From contig NZ_JABAOB010000003.1 in assembly GCF_012726295.1 (NCBI RefSeq), positions 620,001 through 684,000 of the forward strand: a DNA stretch of 64,000 nt, in the 5' to 3' direction. The DNA comes from Chitinophaga sp. Ak27 (GTDB lineage Bacteria; Bacteroidota; Bacteroidia; Chitinophagales; Chitinophagaceae). A program made the position numbers and the translations under genes. The notes under the pieces are model-generated. The model worked only from the letters and a program-made list of their open reading frames with translations, had not been told where the DNA came from and did no database searches. Below are positions 26,497-35,766 of the stretch, piece after piece. How positions within the stretch are numbered: position 1 is the first letter of the stretch; the number at the start of each line of letters is the position of its first letter.

Positions 26497-29065
26497 TTTT
26501 TTGCCCGGTAGATAGTTTATTCAGTGGAGAAATTGGGCTTTGGACAGTTGTCGTCTGTTTATTTGAATGATAACTATATAGTAACCTTTTGGTAATTTCT
26601 GCACAAATAAGGTATATGATTACCACCACACAGATATACCACATAATCTGTGATGGGAGGGGCTTGAAACCCATCGATGCTGCAAATGGCAGATAGGGAA
26701 GCAGCCAGCCTATGGTAAGACATACCAATGTGCTGACAACCAGTGGTATAGCCGGTTTGCTCTGTATAAACGGAAGTTTCCTGGTGCGTATAATGAATAC
26801 CACCAATATTTGTGTAGCGAGGGATTCCATAAACCAGCCTGTTCTGAATTGGGCCTGGCTAACAGGAAAGGCATGGTATAACAGGAAAAAGATAACGAGG
26901 TCGAATACGGAGCTGAGCAGCCCAAATATGAGCATGAAATTGCGTATAACGGTTATATTCCATTGTTGTGGATGATGAAGTATATCTATATCGTTGTTGT
27001 CTGTCGGGATGGTGATCTGAGAGGTATCGTAAAGGAAGTTGTTGACCAGGATCTGCACGGGCAGCATCGGAAGAAAGGGGAGGAATACTGCTGCTATGGC
27101 AACAGAAAACATATTGCCAAAATTAGAGCTGAGGCCCATGAGGACGTATTTCATCGTATTGGCGAAGGTTTCCCTCCCGGCAATAATACCATCACGGAGA
27201 ATGGTGAGCTGTTTGTCGGTGAGAATAATATCTGCAGCGTCCTTTGCCACATCTGAAGCGCCGGCAACAGAAATGCCTATATCAGCTGCTTTCAGCGAAA
27301 GCGCGTCGTTGATGCCATCTCCGAGGTAACCCACTGCCCTGTGGTGTGTTTTCAGGGCATGAATAACGCGATTTTTCTGGTCTGGCGAAACACGTGTGAA
27401 GATGCTGATATTGTGTACTTTTTCCTGCAATACAGCATCGCTCATTTGATCCATCTCAAGCCCCTGCAGGACACCTTTTACCGGCAGCCCTATTTCCCGG
27501 CATATTTTTTCTGTAACTAGGTAGTGATCGCCGGTAATAATTTTTACTTCTACTCCTATTTTCTCCAGCTCAGCGATCATGGTGGCGGCATCTTCACGCG
27601 GCGGATCAAGGAAGACTGCCAGCCCGGCGAAAGACAAGTCGGATTCGTCGCTTGCCAGCAAATTCTTGCCACTTTGCAGTGATTTCGAAGCGATGGCCAG
27701 TACCCGTAAGCCGTCCTGGCTTAGCTGTTCATAAAGATGTTGTATTTGTTGGATTGTTTCGGTGTCTACTCGACAGACTTTCAGTATTTCTTCCGGGGCT
27801 CCTTTGCAGATCATGGTAAAGGTATCTGCGTGTTTTACTACCACGCTCATTCGTCTCCGGTTGAAGTCGAAGGGTATTTCATCTGTTTTTTCAAACGAGG
27901 AGATATCGGGTGCGCCGGCTGCCAGTACGGCCTGGTCGAGCGGATTGATGGTGCCTGTTTGCAGAGAGCTGTTCAGGTAGGCCAGTTTGAATACGTCTGT
28001 TGATATTTCTCCCGCTGCATTCACACATTTTATGAGACTGATCTGGTTGGTGGTGAGGGTGCCCGTTTTATCTGTGCATAATACATCCATGCTGCCGAAG
28101 TTCGGAATGGCAGCAATCCGTTTCACGATAGCGCCTTCGCGTGCCATTCTCATGGCGCCTCTGGACATGGCTACACTCATCACCATAGGCAGCAACTCGG
28201 GTGTAAGGCCTACCGCAATGGCCACGGCAAACAGGAATGACTGGAAGATGGAATGGTGACTGATCGCATTTACCACGAAAATGAATAGCACCAGCAGTAA
28301 TGTTACCCTGGTGATCAGCAAACCGAATTGCTGCATGCCCCTGCCAAAGTCGGTCTCTTCCTGGCTGCTGTTGAGCTCATCGGCTATTGTACCAATCATT
28401 GTCTTCCGGCCGGTATACAACACAAGCGCCCTTCCTGTACCGGAGATGACGCCCGATCCCATATAGCACATATTCTCCGGAAGACTATCATTACCGGTAG
28501 TAACCGGGATAGTGGCAGCATTTTTTTCTACAGGAAATGACTCGCCTGTAAGCGAGGATTGGTTTACAAACAGGTCGTGTGCCGCTATCAGCCGTACGTC
28601 TGCGGGTATTATATTGCCGGCACGCAAGGAAATAAGGTCACCCGGGCAAAGCTGGGAGGTGGCTATATCATAGCTCACTCCGCCCCGGGTGACGGTAATC
28701 TTACTGCCAAGCGTTTTTCCCAGGGTAGCGGCGGCGTTCCTGGCTCCTCTTTCCTGCATATAATCCAGCGATATACTAAGCAGGACGATGATGAAGATAA
28801 TAGCGGCATTGACGGTTTCACCCATTCCAGCTGAGATGCCGGCTGCTACCAGCAGGATGAGTACCAATGGATTTTTAAAATGGGATAACAGCTCAACCAG
28901 TTCTGTTACGCGCTTCTTTCCTCCCGCTATATTAGGTCCAAACTGATGGAGGCGCTCGAGCGCCTCCTGTTCCGTAATCCCCCGGATGATGCTGGTGTTT
29001 AACAGCTGCTCAATTTCTTCAGGAGGTAAGGACGCGGTATGAGGCAGTTGGATAGCGGATAACAT
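26480..29065 (-). CDS. mgtA: Magnesium-translocating P-type ATPase (MgtA-like)
   Basis: 861 aa (E. coli MgtA ~898). N-terminal cation-ATPase region (LLNTSIIRGITEQEALERLHQFGPN), actuator motif SSLTGESFPVEK, phosphorylation motif LCTDKTGTLT (Asp332), and hinge region GDGINDALSLKAADIGIS. MgtA/MgtB subgroup marks are IPFDFNRRRMSVVVKH and SSNFGNMFSVAIAA...FLPMLPVQILVNNFLYDTSQITIP. About ten membrane helices. Known members import Mg2+ into the cytoplasm using ATP; the ion is inferred from subgroup signatures. No Mg-sensing leader was recognised. It follows a universal stress protein gene by 8 bp and shares its palindrome pair, so control is more likely by stress or oxygen than by Mg2+ alone. Confidence 0.9.
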   Translation of the reverse strand: MLSAIQLPHTASLPPEEIEQLLNTSIIRGITEQEALERLHQFGPNIAGGKKRVTELVELLSHFKNPLVLILLVAAGISAGMGETVNAAIIFIIVLLSISLDYMQERGARNAAATLGKTLGSKITVTRGGVSYDIATSQLCPGDLISLRAGNIIPADVRLIAAHDLFVNQSSLTGESFPVEKNAATIPVTTGNDSLPENMCYMGSGVISGTGRALVLYTGRKTMIGTIADELNSSQEETDFGRGMQQFGLLITRVTLLLVLFIFVVNAISHHSIFQSFLFAVAIAVGLTPELLPMVMSVAMSRGAMRMAREGAIVKRIAAIPNFGSMDVLCTDKTGTLTTNQISLIKCVNAAGEISTDVFKLAYLNSSLQTGTINPLDQAVLAAGAPDISSFEKTDEIPFDFNRRRMSVVVKHADTFTMICKGAPEEILKVCRVDTETIQQIQHLYEQLSQDGLRVLAIASKSLQSGKNLLASDESDLSFAGLAVFLDPPREDAATMIAELEKIGVEVKIITGDHYLVTEKICREIGLPVKGVLQGLEMDQMSDAVLQEKVHNISIFTRVSPDQKNRVIHALKTHHRAVGYLGDGINDALSLKAADIGISVAGASDVAKDAADIILTDKQLTILRDGIIAGRETFANTMKYVLMGLSSNFGNMFSVAIAAVFLPFLPMLPVQILVNNFLYDTSQITIPTDNNDIDILHHPQQWNITVIRNFMLIFGLLSSVFDLVIFFLLYHAFPVSQAQFRTGWFMESLATQILVVFIIRTRKLPFIQSKPAIPLVVSTLVCLTIGWLLPYLPFAASMGFKPLPSQIMWYICVVVIIYLICAEITKRLLYSYHSNKQTTTVQSPISPLNKLSTGQKIRNGQ

Positions 29066-29073
29066 TATCTACC

Positions 29074-29916
29074 TTATTTACTATGTGCAATAAATAATGG
29101 CGCACTTGTTCCTTCCACTAAGGTATCGGCCATGCTGGGGTTGAGCCAACGGGAGAGACCGCTCCTGGTGTATGCGCCAAGTACTATGAGAACATTGCCG
29201 CGCATTTCGTTGATCTGTTGAACGATTTCATCTTCCGGTATTCCCTTCAGTACATTGTAGTGAGCATCAGGAAAATGTCGCTTCATAAACTCCTTCATCA
29301 ATTTGCCGTCCGGCAGGTGAAAGTCTTCGTGAGCACTCTTTACAGCAATTACCTCTGCTGGCAAATGCTTCATGCCGGGCAGCAGATAGTCGAACATTCT
29401 CACGGCCTGTACAGACGCGGGTGTACTATCAAACAGGAAAACAATCTTCCCAATAGGTTGATAGGAATTAGGCACCATCAATACCGGGCAGGCTGCATCT
29501 GCAAGCAGGTGACGGATGAACCGGGAAGGGGCTTCTTCCTGCGAACGGGTAAAGGATTCATGAGAGTCAATGACTAACAGGTCGGCATAGATACTTTCGT
29601 GAAGGAGCTCTTCTATCGCAATATTGGTATTACGATGCACAGAATAATTCAATCCTGCCCGCTGACAGCTTTCTTCGAAACGTGCTACCGCGCTATCCCG
29701 GAGGTTTTTATCATGCTCACTTAATGTGGCGATTCTTTTGTCGGTCACTGCACCGGTTTCATCTACAAGTTCATATAAGCCATAACTACGATAACTAAAA
29801 TCTTCCAGGAAAATACCTACCAGGTGTGATTTTTCACTTTTGGTAATGGCGATAGCATAATCTACTGCATTCTGACGGAAGCGCAAGCCGTCTAATACTA
29901 CAATTATTTTTTTCAT
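29074..29916 (-). CDS. Tandem-domain universal stress protein
   Basis: 280 aa from ATG 29916 (MKKIIVVLDGLRFRQNAVDYAIAI); an upstream ATG at 29973 would add 19 residues not expected in a UspA fold. Two UspA domains are visible, the second starting at IGKIVFLFDSTPASVQAVRMF. The end reads VLIVLGAYTRSGLSRWL...PLFIAHSK; the G-x2-G ATP loop is degenerate (GAYT). Third USP paralogue of the island and first gene of an operon with the P-type ATPase. Confidence 0.92.
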   Translation of the reverse strand: MKKIIVVLDGLRFRQNAVDYAIAITKSEKSHLVGIFLEDFSYRSYGLYELVDETGAVTDKRIATLSEHDKNLRDSAVARFEESCQRAGLNYSVHRNTNIAIEELLHESIYADLLVIDSHESFTRSQEEAPSRFIRHLLADAACPVLMVPNSYQPIGKIVFLFDSTPASVQAVRMFDYLLPGMKHLPAEVIAVKSAHEDFHLPDGKLMKEFMKRHFPDAHYNVLKGIPEDEIVQQINEMRGNVLIVLGAYTRSGLSRWLNPSMADTLVEGTSAPLFIAHSK

Positions 29917-29990
29917 ATATTCCGGTTTGAGGGGGTATACCAGACAAATTTTAACAGTACTAATGTAGGTCACCTGTTATGGCTATTGAA

Positions 29991-30024
29991 TGATATGGGT
30001 CAGTAGGTAGTATGATTTACATCA
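29991..30024. promoter_or_regulatory. Tandem FNR/CRP-like palindromes upstream of the USP-mgtA operon
   Basis: TGATATGGGTCA (29991-30002) and the perfect TGATTTACATCA (30013-30024) start 22 bp apart. The proximal box is 74 nt before ATG 29916, further out than in the other four promoters, which may reflect a longer leader. Confidence 0.7.
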
Positions 30025-30119
30025 GGGGCGTATTTACCGGTAATTGTGGAATTGTGATCGGCTTCCTTGCTGCCTGTCACGGTTATTATTGGCTAGCAAG
30101 CGGAAGCATCAGTACGGGC

Positions 30120-31469
30120 CTATCGTTCCGGGTAAACAGCTACAAATACTTTTCGACTCTTTTGAATTAATATTATGTACATCACTAATGTGAAAGCGGC
30201 ATAAGCATACTGCGTTGTTGATACCCCCACTCCATAAGGAAACCAAATGCCCGGAATAATATGCAACTGAGCGAATTCCTGCGCGAAGAGACCAACTGAT
30301 ACTAATAGTATCGCCAATAAGACTAACCATTCTTTCCGCTCCTGCTGAAGGAATCCCCGGTAGATAATAAACAGCATCAGAGGAACAAATAATAAGCGTG
30401 TATTATCAGCCATTTTTTGAAAAAATGTACTATTCATTGAACTGGATACCCATGGAAGTCCCAGTAGTTGGGTTCCCATGTAGATCAAGGTAAGGATAAC
30501 TATGATGGAAGGTATCCATTTTGGTTGGCGCAGTTCATACCATTCCCACCAGGCCATCAGCCAACAGCCAAGTATCAGTGGTCGCAAGAGAATGGTTGTC
30601 ACGATATCGTATTGATGCGCGCTTTCTATTTGGAACCAGCAATAAATAGCCTGGTTGGCACGTACGAATGCCAGCAGGACTAACGCCAAAATAAACCATT
30701 TACAGGACCGGGGTGGTTGTTGGCTCCTAAACAGCAGGAACAGGGATATGGCCAGCAGGATAAATATTACTGGCTCCACTATCTCTACAATATAGCCTTT
30801 AATAGTTTGTTCCCATTGGAACCTGTATTTTGATTCGACGCTACTTTTTTCTCCAAGTTCCGGCGCAATGTGAATACCTCCCACATCGGGCGCTTGCCCC
30901 GAGGTGGCGGCACTCATCCATACCCGGAATGCAATCGTGATATAGTTTTCTTTTTTTGTACTTTCCGGCAATAGAAACATGCGGGGTTGTATACTATAAG
31001 TTATCGGAACTTTACCCGAGAAATCTCCTGCACTGCCTGATAATACTCCATTAATAAATAGTTGATAGGCATCATCAACAGCAGGAGGTCCTGCTAATGC
31101 GATGCTATTTTTTTTCACACTATCCAATGAAATTTTCATACGGTACCAGGCGTAACCTGAATATGTTGGATACCCCCTGGCTGCCCATCCCGGTACATAG
31201 CCTGAGAGGCCAACGTCGCCGTCATGCGCGCCTGCGGGCGCGGTAAGATTAATGCTTTCCCAATTCGAATCATTGAAATCAGACTGTGCCCACTGTTGAT
31301 TATCTCCGGTTTTAAATTTCCAGGGACCATTCAATGTGATAGTTTTTCCAACGGCTGCTCCATTTATGGAGAATTTCAGAAACATCATTGTCAGTAGCAT
31401 CAAGGACAGCGTAATAATTGCCATCACATATAGTGCTACAGAGATTTTTGTCTTTTGTGGTAGGGTCAT
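30120..31469 (-). CDS. Membrane protein with extracytoplasmic jelly-roll domain and about seven C-terminal helices
   Basis: 449 aa. One N-terminal helix (~12-33) is followed by a ~190-residue beta domain: LNGPWKFKTGDNQQW...FNDSNWESINL, YAWYRMKISLD, AVDDAYQLFINGVLSGSAGDF. This resembles the galactose-binding/GH2 sugar-binding jelly roll. From ~235 on there are about seven hydrophobic helices with WW and Trp/Tyr-rich loops. Topology recalls 7TMR-DISM receptors, which pair an extracytoplasmic carbohydrate-binding-like domain with seven helices. Here no cytoplasmic output domain (kinase, GGDEF or HTH) follows; the protein ends ~15 residues after the last helix. Function unknown; a ligand-sensing membrane protein is inferred. 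Confidence 0.7.
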   Translation of the reverse strand: MTLPQKTKISVALYVMAIITLSLMLLTMMFLKFSINGAAVGKTITLNGPWKFKTGDNQQWAQSDFNDSNWESINLTAPAGAHDGDVGLSGYVPGWAARGYPTYSGYAWYRMKISLDSVKKNSIALAGPPAVDDAYQLFINGVLSGSAGDFSGKVPITYSIQPRMFLLPESTKKENYITIAFRVWMSAATSGQAPDVGGIHIAPELGEKSSVESKYRFQWEQTIKGYIVEIVEPVIFILLAISLFLLFRSQQPPRSCKWFILALVLLAFVRANQAIYCWFQIESAHQYDIVTTILLRPLILGCWLMAWWEWYELRQPKWIPSIIVILTLIYMGTQLLGLPWVSSSMNSTFFQKMADNTRLLFVPLMLFIIYRGFLQQERKEWLVLLAILLVSVGLFAQEFAQLHIIPGIWFPYGVGVSTTQYAYAAFTLVMYIILIQKSRKVFVAVYPER

Positions 31470-31590
31470 AGCATGAAACTAGGCGCTTGATAATATTGGT
31501 GCTGATTATCTAATATACAAAAAAGACAATGCTTTGGAGATTTTGGTTGTTGAATTGTATTGGGTAAATTTATATAATATCTTCACTTAT

Positions 31591-32286
31591 ATGCACAAAG
31601 CGTACTTTTTATTTTTATTGTTATGCATCGTTGCCTGTCATGCAAACAAACCAGCGCACCGTACAGATATTGACGCGGTGGAGAAAGAAGATAATAGTCT
31701 TAAAATCATAATAGATAGTGAAACTAATCTCGTATATACCGAAAATGAACTAAACGATATTTTAAAGCGCAATCCGGTATTTATTGAGAAATATCCATCT
31801 AGTCCGGCGGAGGCTTATAGAAGCCTGGAGGATCCTTCCGTACAAGGAAATGACCGTTTTTATAGTGAAGCAGGCGAGGATGAATTTTATCTTCTCTATA
31901 GTTATTTTTTGGCAAAGAAAAATGTTAAGCATCATCCAAGAAGAGAAAGGTTGCTTAAGTTGTATAGATATGTTAATAGCATTTACGGAAAATTACAACA
32001 CGGAGGAACGTATTTTGGGCATCAATACAGTAGAATACCGGCTTACGTTGAATATGATCTTTACCGCTTAGATCCTGGGGATAGCGCATGGACTTATAAC
32101 AAGATGAAATCATTATATATAGATTTGTTTAAAGAGGAAGTTAAGAGCAAGATATCAAGAGATCATGATATTGATCCTGCAGCAGAGAAAAGTTTACTTA
32201 AAGAAGTTGACGAGTTGGCGTTTTTAATTACAGATTATACAGACCTAATGCTGGTGCGTAGATTTCAGTATTCGAATTATTATTAA
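31591..32286 (+). CDS. Lipoprotein of unknown function
   Basis: 231 aa from ATG 31591 (MHKAYFLFLLLCIVACHANKP), whose signal peptide ends in lipobox CIVAC (Cys16); an in-frame ATG at 31534 would put 19 residues before the signal and is not preferred. The mature part is hydrophilic, helical and Tyr/Lys/Glu-rich. It is noticeably AT-richer than neighbours. I recognise no family. The promoter region (31470-31590) is shared with the divergent membrane protein. Confidence 0.7.
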   Translation: MHKAYFLFLLLCIVACHANKPAHRTDIDAVEKEDNSLKIIIDSETNLVYTENELNDILKRNPVFIEKYPSSPAEAYRSLEDPSVQGNDRFYSEAGEDEFYLLYSYFLAKKNVKHHPRRERLLKLYRYVNSIYGKLQHGGTYFGHQYSRIPAYVEYDLYRLDPGDSAWTYNKMKSLYIDLFKEEVKSKISRDHDIDPAAEKSLLKEVDELAFLITDYTDLMLVRRFQYSNYY

Positions 32287-32388
32287 CGATTTGTGCTGCT
32301 GTAGATCAGGAACATATACAACTGTTTTATATGCCGGAGTTTCAGGCAGAGGGGCAGTCTGCCGTAGCTCCGGGATGGTACTTAAATT

Positions 32389-33042
32389 TCAACTAATGGC
32401 CGTTTGACGATGAGCGCCTTTCAAGTTTGCATAACGGTAAACGAAATACCACGTAATAAGTATCTGAAATAGTATCACCGATGGCAAAAGAAATGGATAA
32501 TGCATAAAAGGAGTCAGCGTAGCGCCGTGTGCTAACATGATCGGCAGATCAATTATATTGAATACAATGATTACCCAAAGTAATGCCTTACTTCCTTTAA
32601 AATACCACCAGCAAAATATGCCATATACAAATTCAATAATGAAATTCAAGACGGGATAATCGATAATTCCAAATCCCAAAACCGGGGTGGCGGAGAATGG
32701 AGATAACCGGATGTCTTTTTCATGGAAAACCATATCAATTACAACATGCGACAAAACGCCAATGGCAAATGCCACAGCTAGTTTCCTGTTGTTATAGCCC
32801 CAGTTGATCACACAAAATGCAAGTGCAGCAGCTACTACTCCTGAAAGAATTGAATGTGAATAAGGGAGGTAGTCGAGATGAACCCGGCCGTCGGAAATTG
32901 AAAAATGTTCCCAACCCAGGTAGTTGAAAAGCACCCATAATATTTCCACCAATTGTACGGAGACCAATAACGGAAGCAATGGGAGTTTTGATTCTTTTTT
33001 TCTTAACAACAGAGCTGTTGCTGCATGATTAATTGCATACAT
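32389..33042 (-). CDS. Multi-helix membrane protein, YdjM/DUF457-like metal-dependent hydrolase type
   Basis: 217 aa with about six hydrophobic helices. It starts MYAINHAATALLLRKK, and conserved polar positions lie at or near membranes: PYSHSILSGV (His), GVLSHVVIDMVFHEKD (S-H-x3-D and His). This pattern of His/Asp residues at helix ends resembles the YdjM/DUF457 'membrane-bound metal-dependent hydrolase' family; activity has rarely been shown. It lies 37 bp downstream of an AraC regulator on the same strand and may be co-transcribed. Confidence 0.7.
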   Translation of the reverse strand: MYAINHAATALLLRKKESKLPLLPLLVSVQLVEILWVLFNYLGWEHFSISDGRVHLDYLPYSHSILSGVVAAALAFCVINWGYNNRKLAVAFAIGVLSHVVIDMVFHEKDIRLSPFSATPVLGFGIIDYPVLNFIIEFVYGIFCWWYFKGSKALLWVIIVFNIIDLPIMLAHGATLTPFMHYPFLLPSVILFQILITWYFVYRYANLKGAHRQTAIS

Positions 33043-33079
33043 AAATAAACTGGATTTATTTTATGCAAAGATCCCCCGG

Positions 33080-33847
33080 TTACCTTACATAGGCTTGAAT
33101 GATTTGGCTATTCTTTAGTAGAAATGAGGGAGCTATTCCAAACATTCGTTTGAACGTCCGGTTGAAGTGTGGGGCATCGGAGAAACCGGCTTCGAAGGCT
33201 GCATCGGTGATATCCCTGGCGTCGATGATGTACTGCAATGCAGTTAAAAGTCTGACCCACAGGGTATATTGCCTGATGGGGATACCGACTTGTGCCGTAA
33301 ATAAGTGGATAAGCCGACTTGGAGAAAGATGGACGATAGCTGATAAATCCTTGATCTTTACCGGTACATATCCCGGCTGTTGAAGCACTTCGAGGACCTT
33401 GACGATCCGGTCGTCCATATCTTCATTTCCGCTTGTATTCGAAAGTTCCCGGAGAAATTGAAGCGTAACATTGAAAATACTGTCGACAGTTGTGACACCT
33501 GCTAACAGTGGTTTTATTTCTTCCAATAGCTCTTCTACTATGGTTTCAGGTAATGCTGCCACTTTTTTGCCGGATAGCCAGGCTTTCTTAAGACCTGTTC
33601 CTATTTTACATTCCGGATCGATATTGATCAGTAGAAATGTATTGTTGTAAGTTCTGCATTCATGTGGCTCATCGGAACCGATGATAACAGCCTTATGTTT
33701 AATAACTGAGTCTGGTGATATTATTTCTATTTTATCCTCAAAGCTGATGGCAATTTGCAGGGCATGATGTTCGTGAACAACCGTATCGATAGCGCGGCCT
33801 ATATAGATAAAGTACCCTGCCGAAAAAAATAACAGCGGCTGTTCCAT
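33080..33847 (-). CDS. AraC-family transcriptional regulator
   Basis: 255 aa. The C-terminal ~100 residues carry the two-helix-turn-helix AraC domain: VKIKDLSAIVHLSPSRLIHLFTAQVGIPIRQYTLWVRL, then ..ITDAAFEAGFSDAPHFNRTFKRMFGIAPS, the canonical second helix and tail. The N-terminal part is a cupin-like sensing domain (HEHHALQIAISFEDKIEII, ...HECRTYNNTFLLINIDP). It may control the membrane protein 37 bp downstream. Confidence 0.92.
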   Translation of the reverse strand: MEQPLLFFSAGYFIYIGRAIDTVVHEHHALQIAISFEDKIEIISPDSVIKHKAVIIGSDEPHECRTYNNTFLLINIDPECKIGTGLKKAWLSGKKVAALPETIVEELLEEIKPLLAGVTTVDSIFNVTLQFLRELSNTSGNEDMDDRIVKVLEVLQQPGYVPVKIKDLSAIVHLSPSRLIHLFTAQVGIPIRQYTLWVRLLTALQYIIDARDITDAAFEAGFSDAPHFNRTFKRMFGIAPSFLLKNSQIIQAYVR

Positions 33848-33995
33848 GCTATGTAAGTTTAAAGGATCCTAAAATAAAGTTACATGAATCAGGCAGATCA
33901 GGCAAACAATGGTTGGTTATAAAGCAAAAAGTCGCATGGAAGCATTGGGTTATCAACTCGTATTGAAAGCGCAAAATTAACGGCAAAGATTAAAA

Positions 33996-34038
33996 AAGGC
34001 GGGTGTTTTCTCAATTTTTTTTGAGAAACACCCGCCTT
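33996..34038 (-). terminator. Intrinsic terminator of polysaccharide utilisation operon 1
   Basis: A long stem, AAGGCGGGTGTTTTCTCAA (33996-34014) against TTGAGAAACACCCGCCTT (34021-34038), has one bulged T and a 6-nt loop. On the minus strand it is followed by a T run (complement of TAAAAAA). It lies 20 bp after the symporter stop and ends the seven-gene operon. Confidence 0.9.
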
Positions 34039-34058
34039 GACATGAAATGACCCGGATA

Positions 34059-35714
34059 TTAATAGGTGCTAGCGGAGCGGAATAATGGCAGCGAACAGAG
34101 AGATATTACCAATCCTGTGAGAAAAGCTACCATACCACCGTTGGCTACCAGTCCCAGGATGGCGATACCAATGCCCACTACGGCAATAGCCGACGCAATC
34201 ACTTTCATACCAAAAACATTTTGTGTCCTGGCATCTTCATCCTGCGTGGTGGAGTTGCCAGTGCTCACCGGTAATGGTTGTAACAGGTGAGCAGCCACTT
34301 CTTTTTTAACAAGGAAGTAATAAATTTCCCAGCAAAGCAATACCAACACTGGTACTCCCACGCCTACGGCTGTTTCCCAGGTGCGATTCAGCTTGTGGCC
34401 AATCAGGTCGGCAGCAAAAAATTTAAGAGCAAGACTGATCACTAATCCGCTTAACGATGCGCAGATTACAGAAGTACCTGTTTGCCGCCTGGAATACAAA
34501 GACCAGATAATAGGGGCAAACAACGCGCCGCCTGCGATAGAAGCGGTGCTTAACACCATTTCTACAATCCCGCCAATCATAGGCACCAGCATCGCAATCA
34601 CAATCGTGATGGCGCCAAATAATACCGTGAAAAACCTGGCTGCGAGCACCAGGTTTTTTTCCGAAGCCTTTGGATTAAATGCTTTTTTATACACATCATG
34701 GGCAAATACTACTGCCATAATATTGAGAGTGGTATTGGCTTTGCTGGCGCTGGCGGAAATCATGCCGGATAAGACAAGCCCGATAAGTCCCGCCGGTAGC
34801 ACCTGCTGGCATAGCATCATATAAGCCCCTTCCGGTTGCAGCCCTGTGAGGGAAGGATTGATCACCCTGTATAGCATAGGTGGTAACATCCATATAAACG
34901 GACTTACCAGGTACAACGCAGTGAATAACCAGGCTACTTTTTTTGAGTTGCGTTCATTTGAAACACTGGTATACCGCTGTACATACGCCCAGTTACCACC
35001 AATATACACGGTTTGATAAGCCAGGAATGCCAGGAAGAATCCAAAGGAGTATTCTGAATTGAAAAAATTGAAAAAGCCGTCGGGCGAATTGTTCACAAAA
35101 GTATGTACCCCGCCTGCTTTCTGCAGGGCCATCGGGATCACGATCATGACCGCGGCCGTAAGGATCACAAACTGTACTACATCTGTCACCAATACTGCCC
35201 ATAATCCACCGGCAGAAGTATATAGCACAATGATGCCGCCGATGATGAGGATGCAGGTATTCAACGAAAGGGGGGTAGCCACACTCACCATTTTACCAAC
35301 CGGGTAAAGTACAGAAGCAGTGGTAAAAAGGCCATGCAGCATAATCAGGAAGGTGTAGAATTTTTGTGTGCCTGTTCCCAGTCTTTTGCCAATATACTCT
35401 GCTGCCGTAACAGCGCCCGTACGTTTCCATTTGGCGGCAATAAATAGCGCCACCAGCATTCCTCCCAATACCATGGTGAGCTGGATGCCATTGGCTACAA
35501 AACCGCTTTTGTAGGCAATAGAGCCCCACACCACAAAAGTACCGGCAGAAAAATAGCTGATGAACAGGGAAATACTGTTGATCCACCACGGCGTAGCGCC
35601 ACCGGCTTCAAAAAAAGCAGATGAATTTTTGCTGCCAATACGGGTAAACATCATGCCAATGCCAAGCACCAATATGGCAAAAACTCCCATTACTATAAAA
35701 TCCAGCTGCGCCAT
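34059..35714 (-). CDS. Sodium:solute symporter (SSS family)
   Basis: 551 aa with about 13-14 hydrophobic helices. SSS marks: MAQLDFIVMGVFAILVLGIG, FFEAGGATPWWINSISLFISYFSAGTFVVWGSIAYKSG (Na+ site region in the first helices), LYTSAGGLWAVLVTDVVQFVIL and SGMISASASKANTTLNIMAVVFAHDVYK, the family signature region with the unwound helix. It imports a solute with Na+ across the inner membrane. As the last gene of polysaccharide locus 1, it probably takes up the sugar or sugar acid released by the upstream enzymes. Substrate unknown. Confidence 0.92.
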   Translation of the reverse strand: MAQLDFIVMGVFAILVLGIGMMFTRIGSKNSSAFFEAGGATPWWINSISLFISYFSAGTFVVWGSIAYKSGFVANGIQLTMVLGGMLVALFIAAKWKRTGAVTAAEYIGKRLGTGTQKFYTFLIMLHGLFTTASVLYPVGKMVSVATPLSLNTCILIIGGIIVLYTSAGGLWAVLVTDVVQFVILTAAVMIVIPMALQKAGGVHTFVNNSPDGFFNFFNSEYSFGFFLAFLAYQTVYIGGNWAYVQRYTSVSNERNSKKVAWLFTALYLVSPFIWMLPPMLYRVINPSLTGLQPEGAYMMLCQQVLPAGLIGLVLSGMISASASKANTTLNIMAVVFAHDVYKKAFNPKASEKNLVLAARFFTVLFGAITIVIAMLVPMIGGIVEMVLSTASIAGGALFAPIIWSLYSRRQTGTSVICASLSGLVISLALKFFAADLIGHKLNRTWETAVGVGVPVLVLLCWEIYYFLVKKEVAAHLLQPLPVSTGNSTTQDEDARTQNVFGMKVIASAIAVVGIGIAILGLVANGGMVAFLTGLVISLCSLPLFRSASTY

Positions 35715-35766
35715 TCGAATTATTTAGATTGTAGTTTAATAAATAAGCAGGTAAGACGCAAGCGTC

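Noticed and set aside
31470..31533. TGAT-containing sequences before the seven-helix protein
   Set aside because: TTGATAATATTGG and TGATTATCTAAT do not fit TGAY-N4-RTCA, so this gene is not placed in the stress regulon.
31534..31590. Upstream ATG for the lipoprotein at 31591
   Set aside because: It would place 19 residues before a complete lipoprotein signal peptide.
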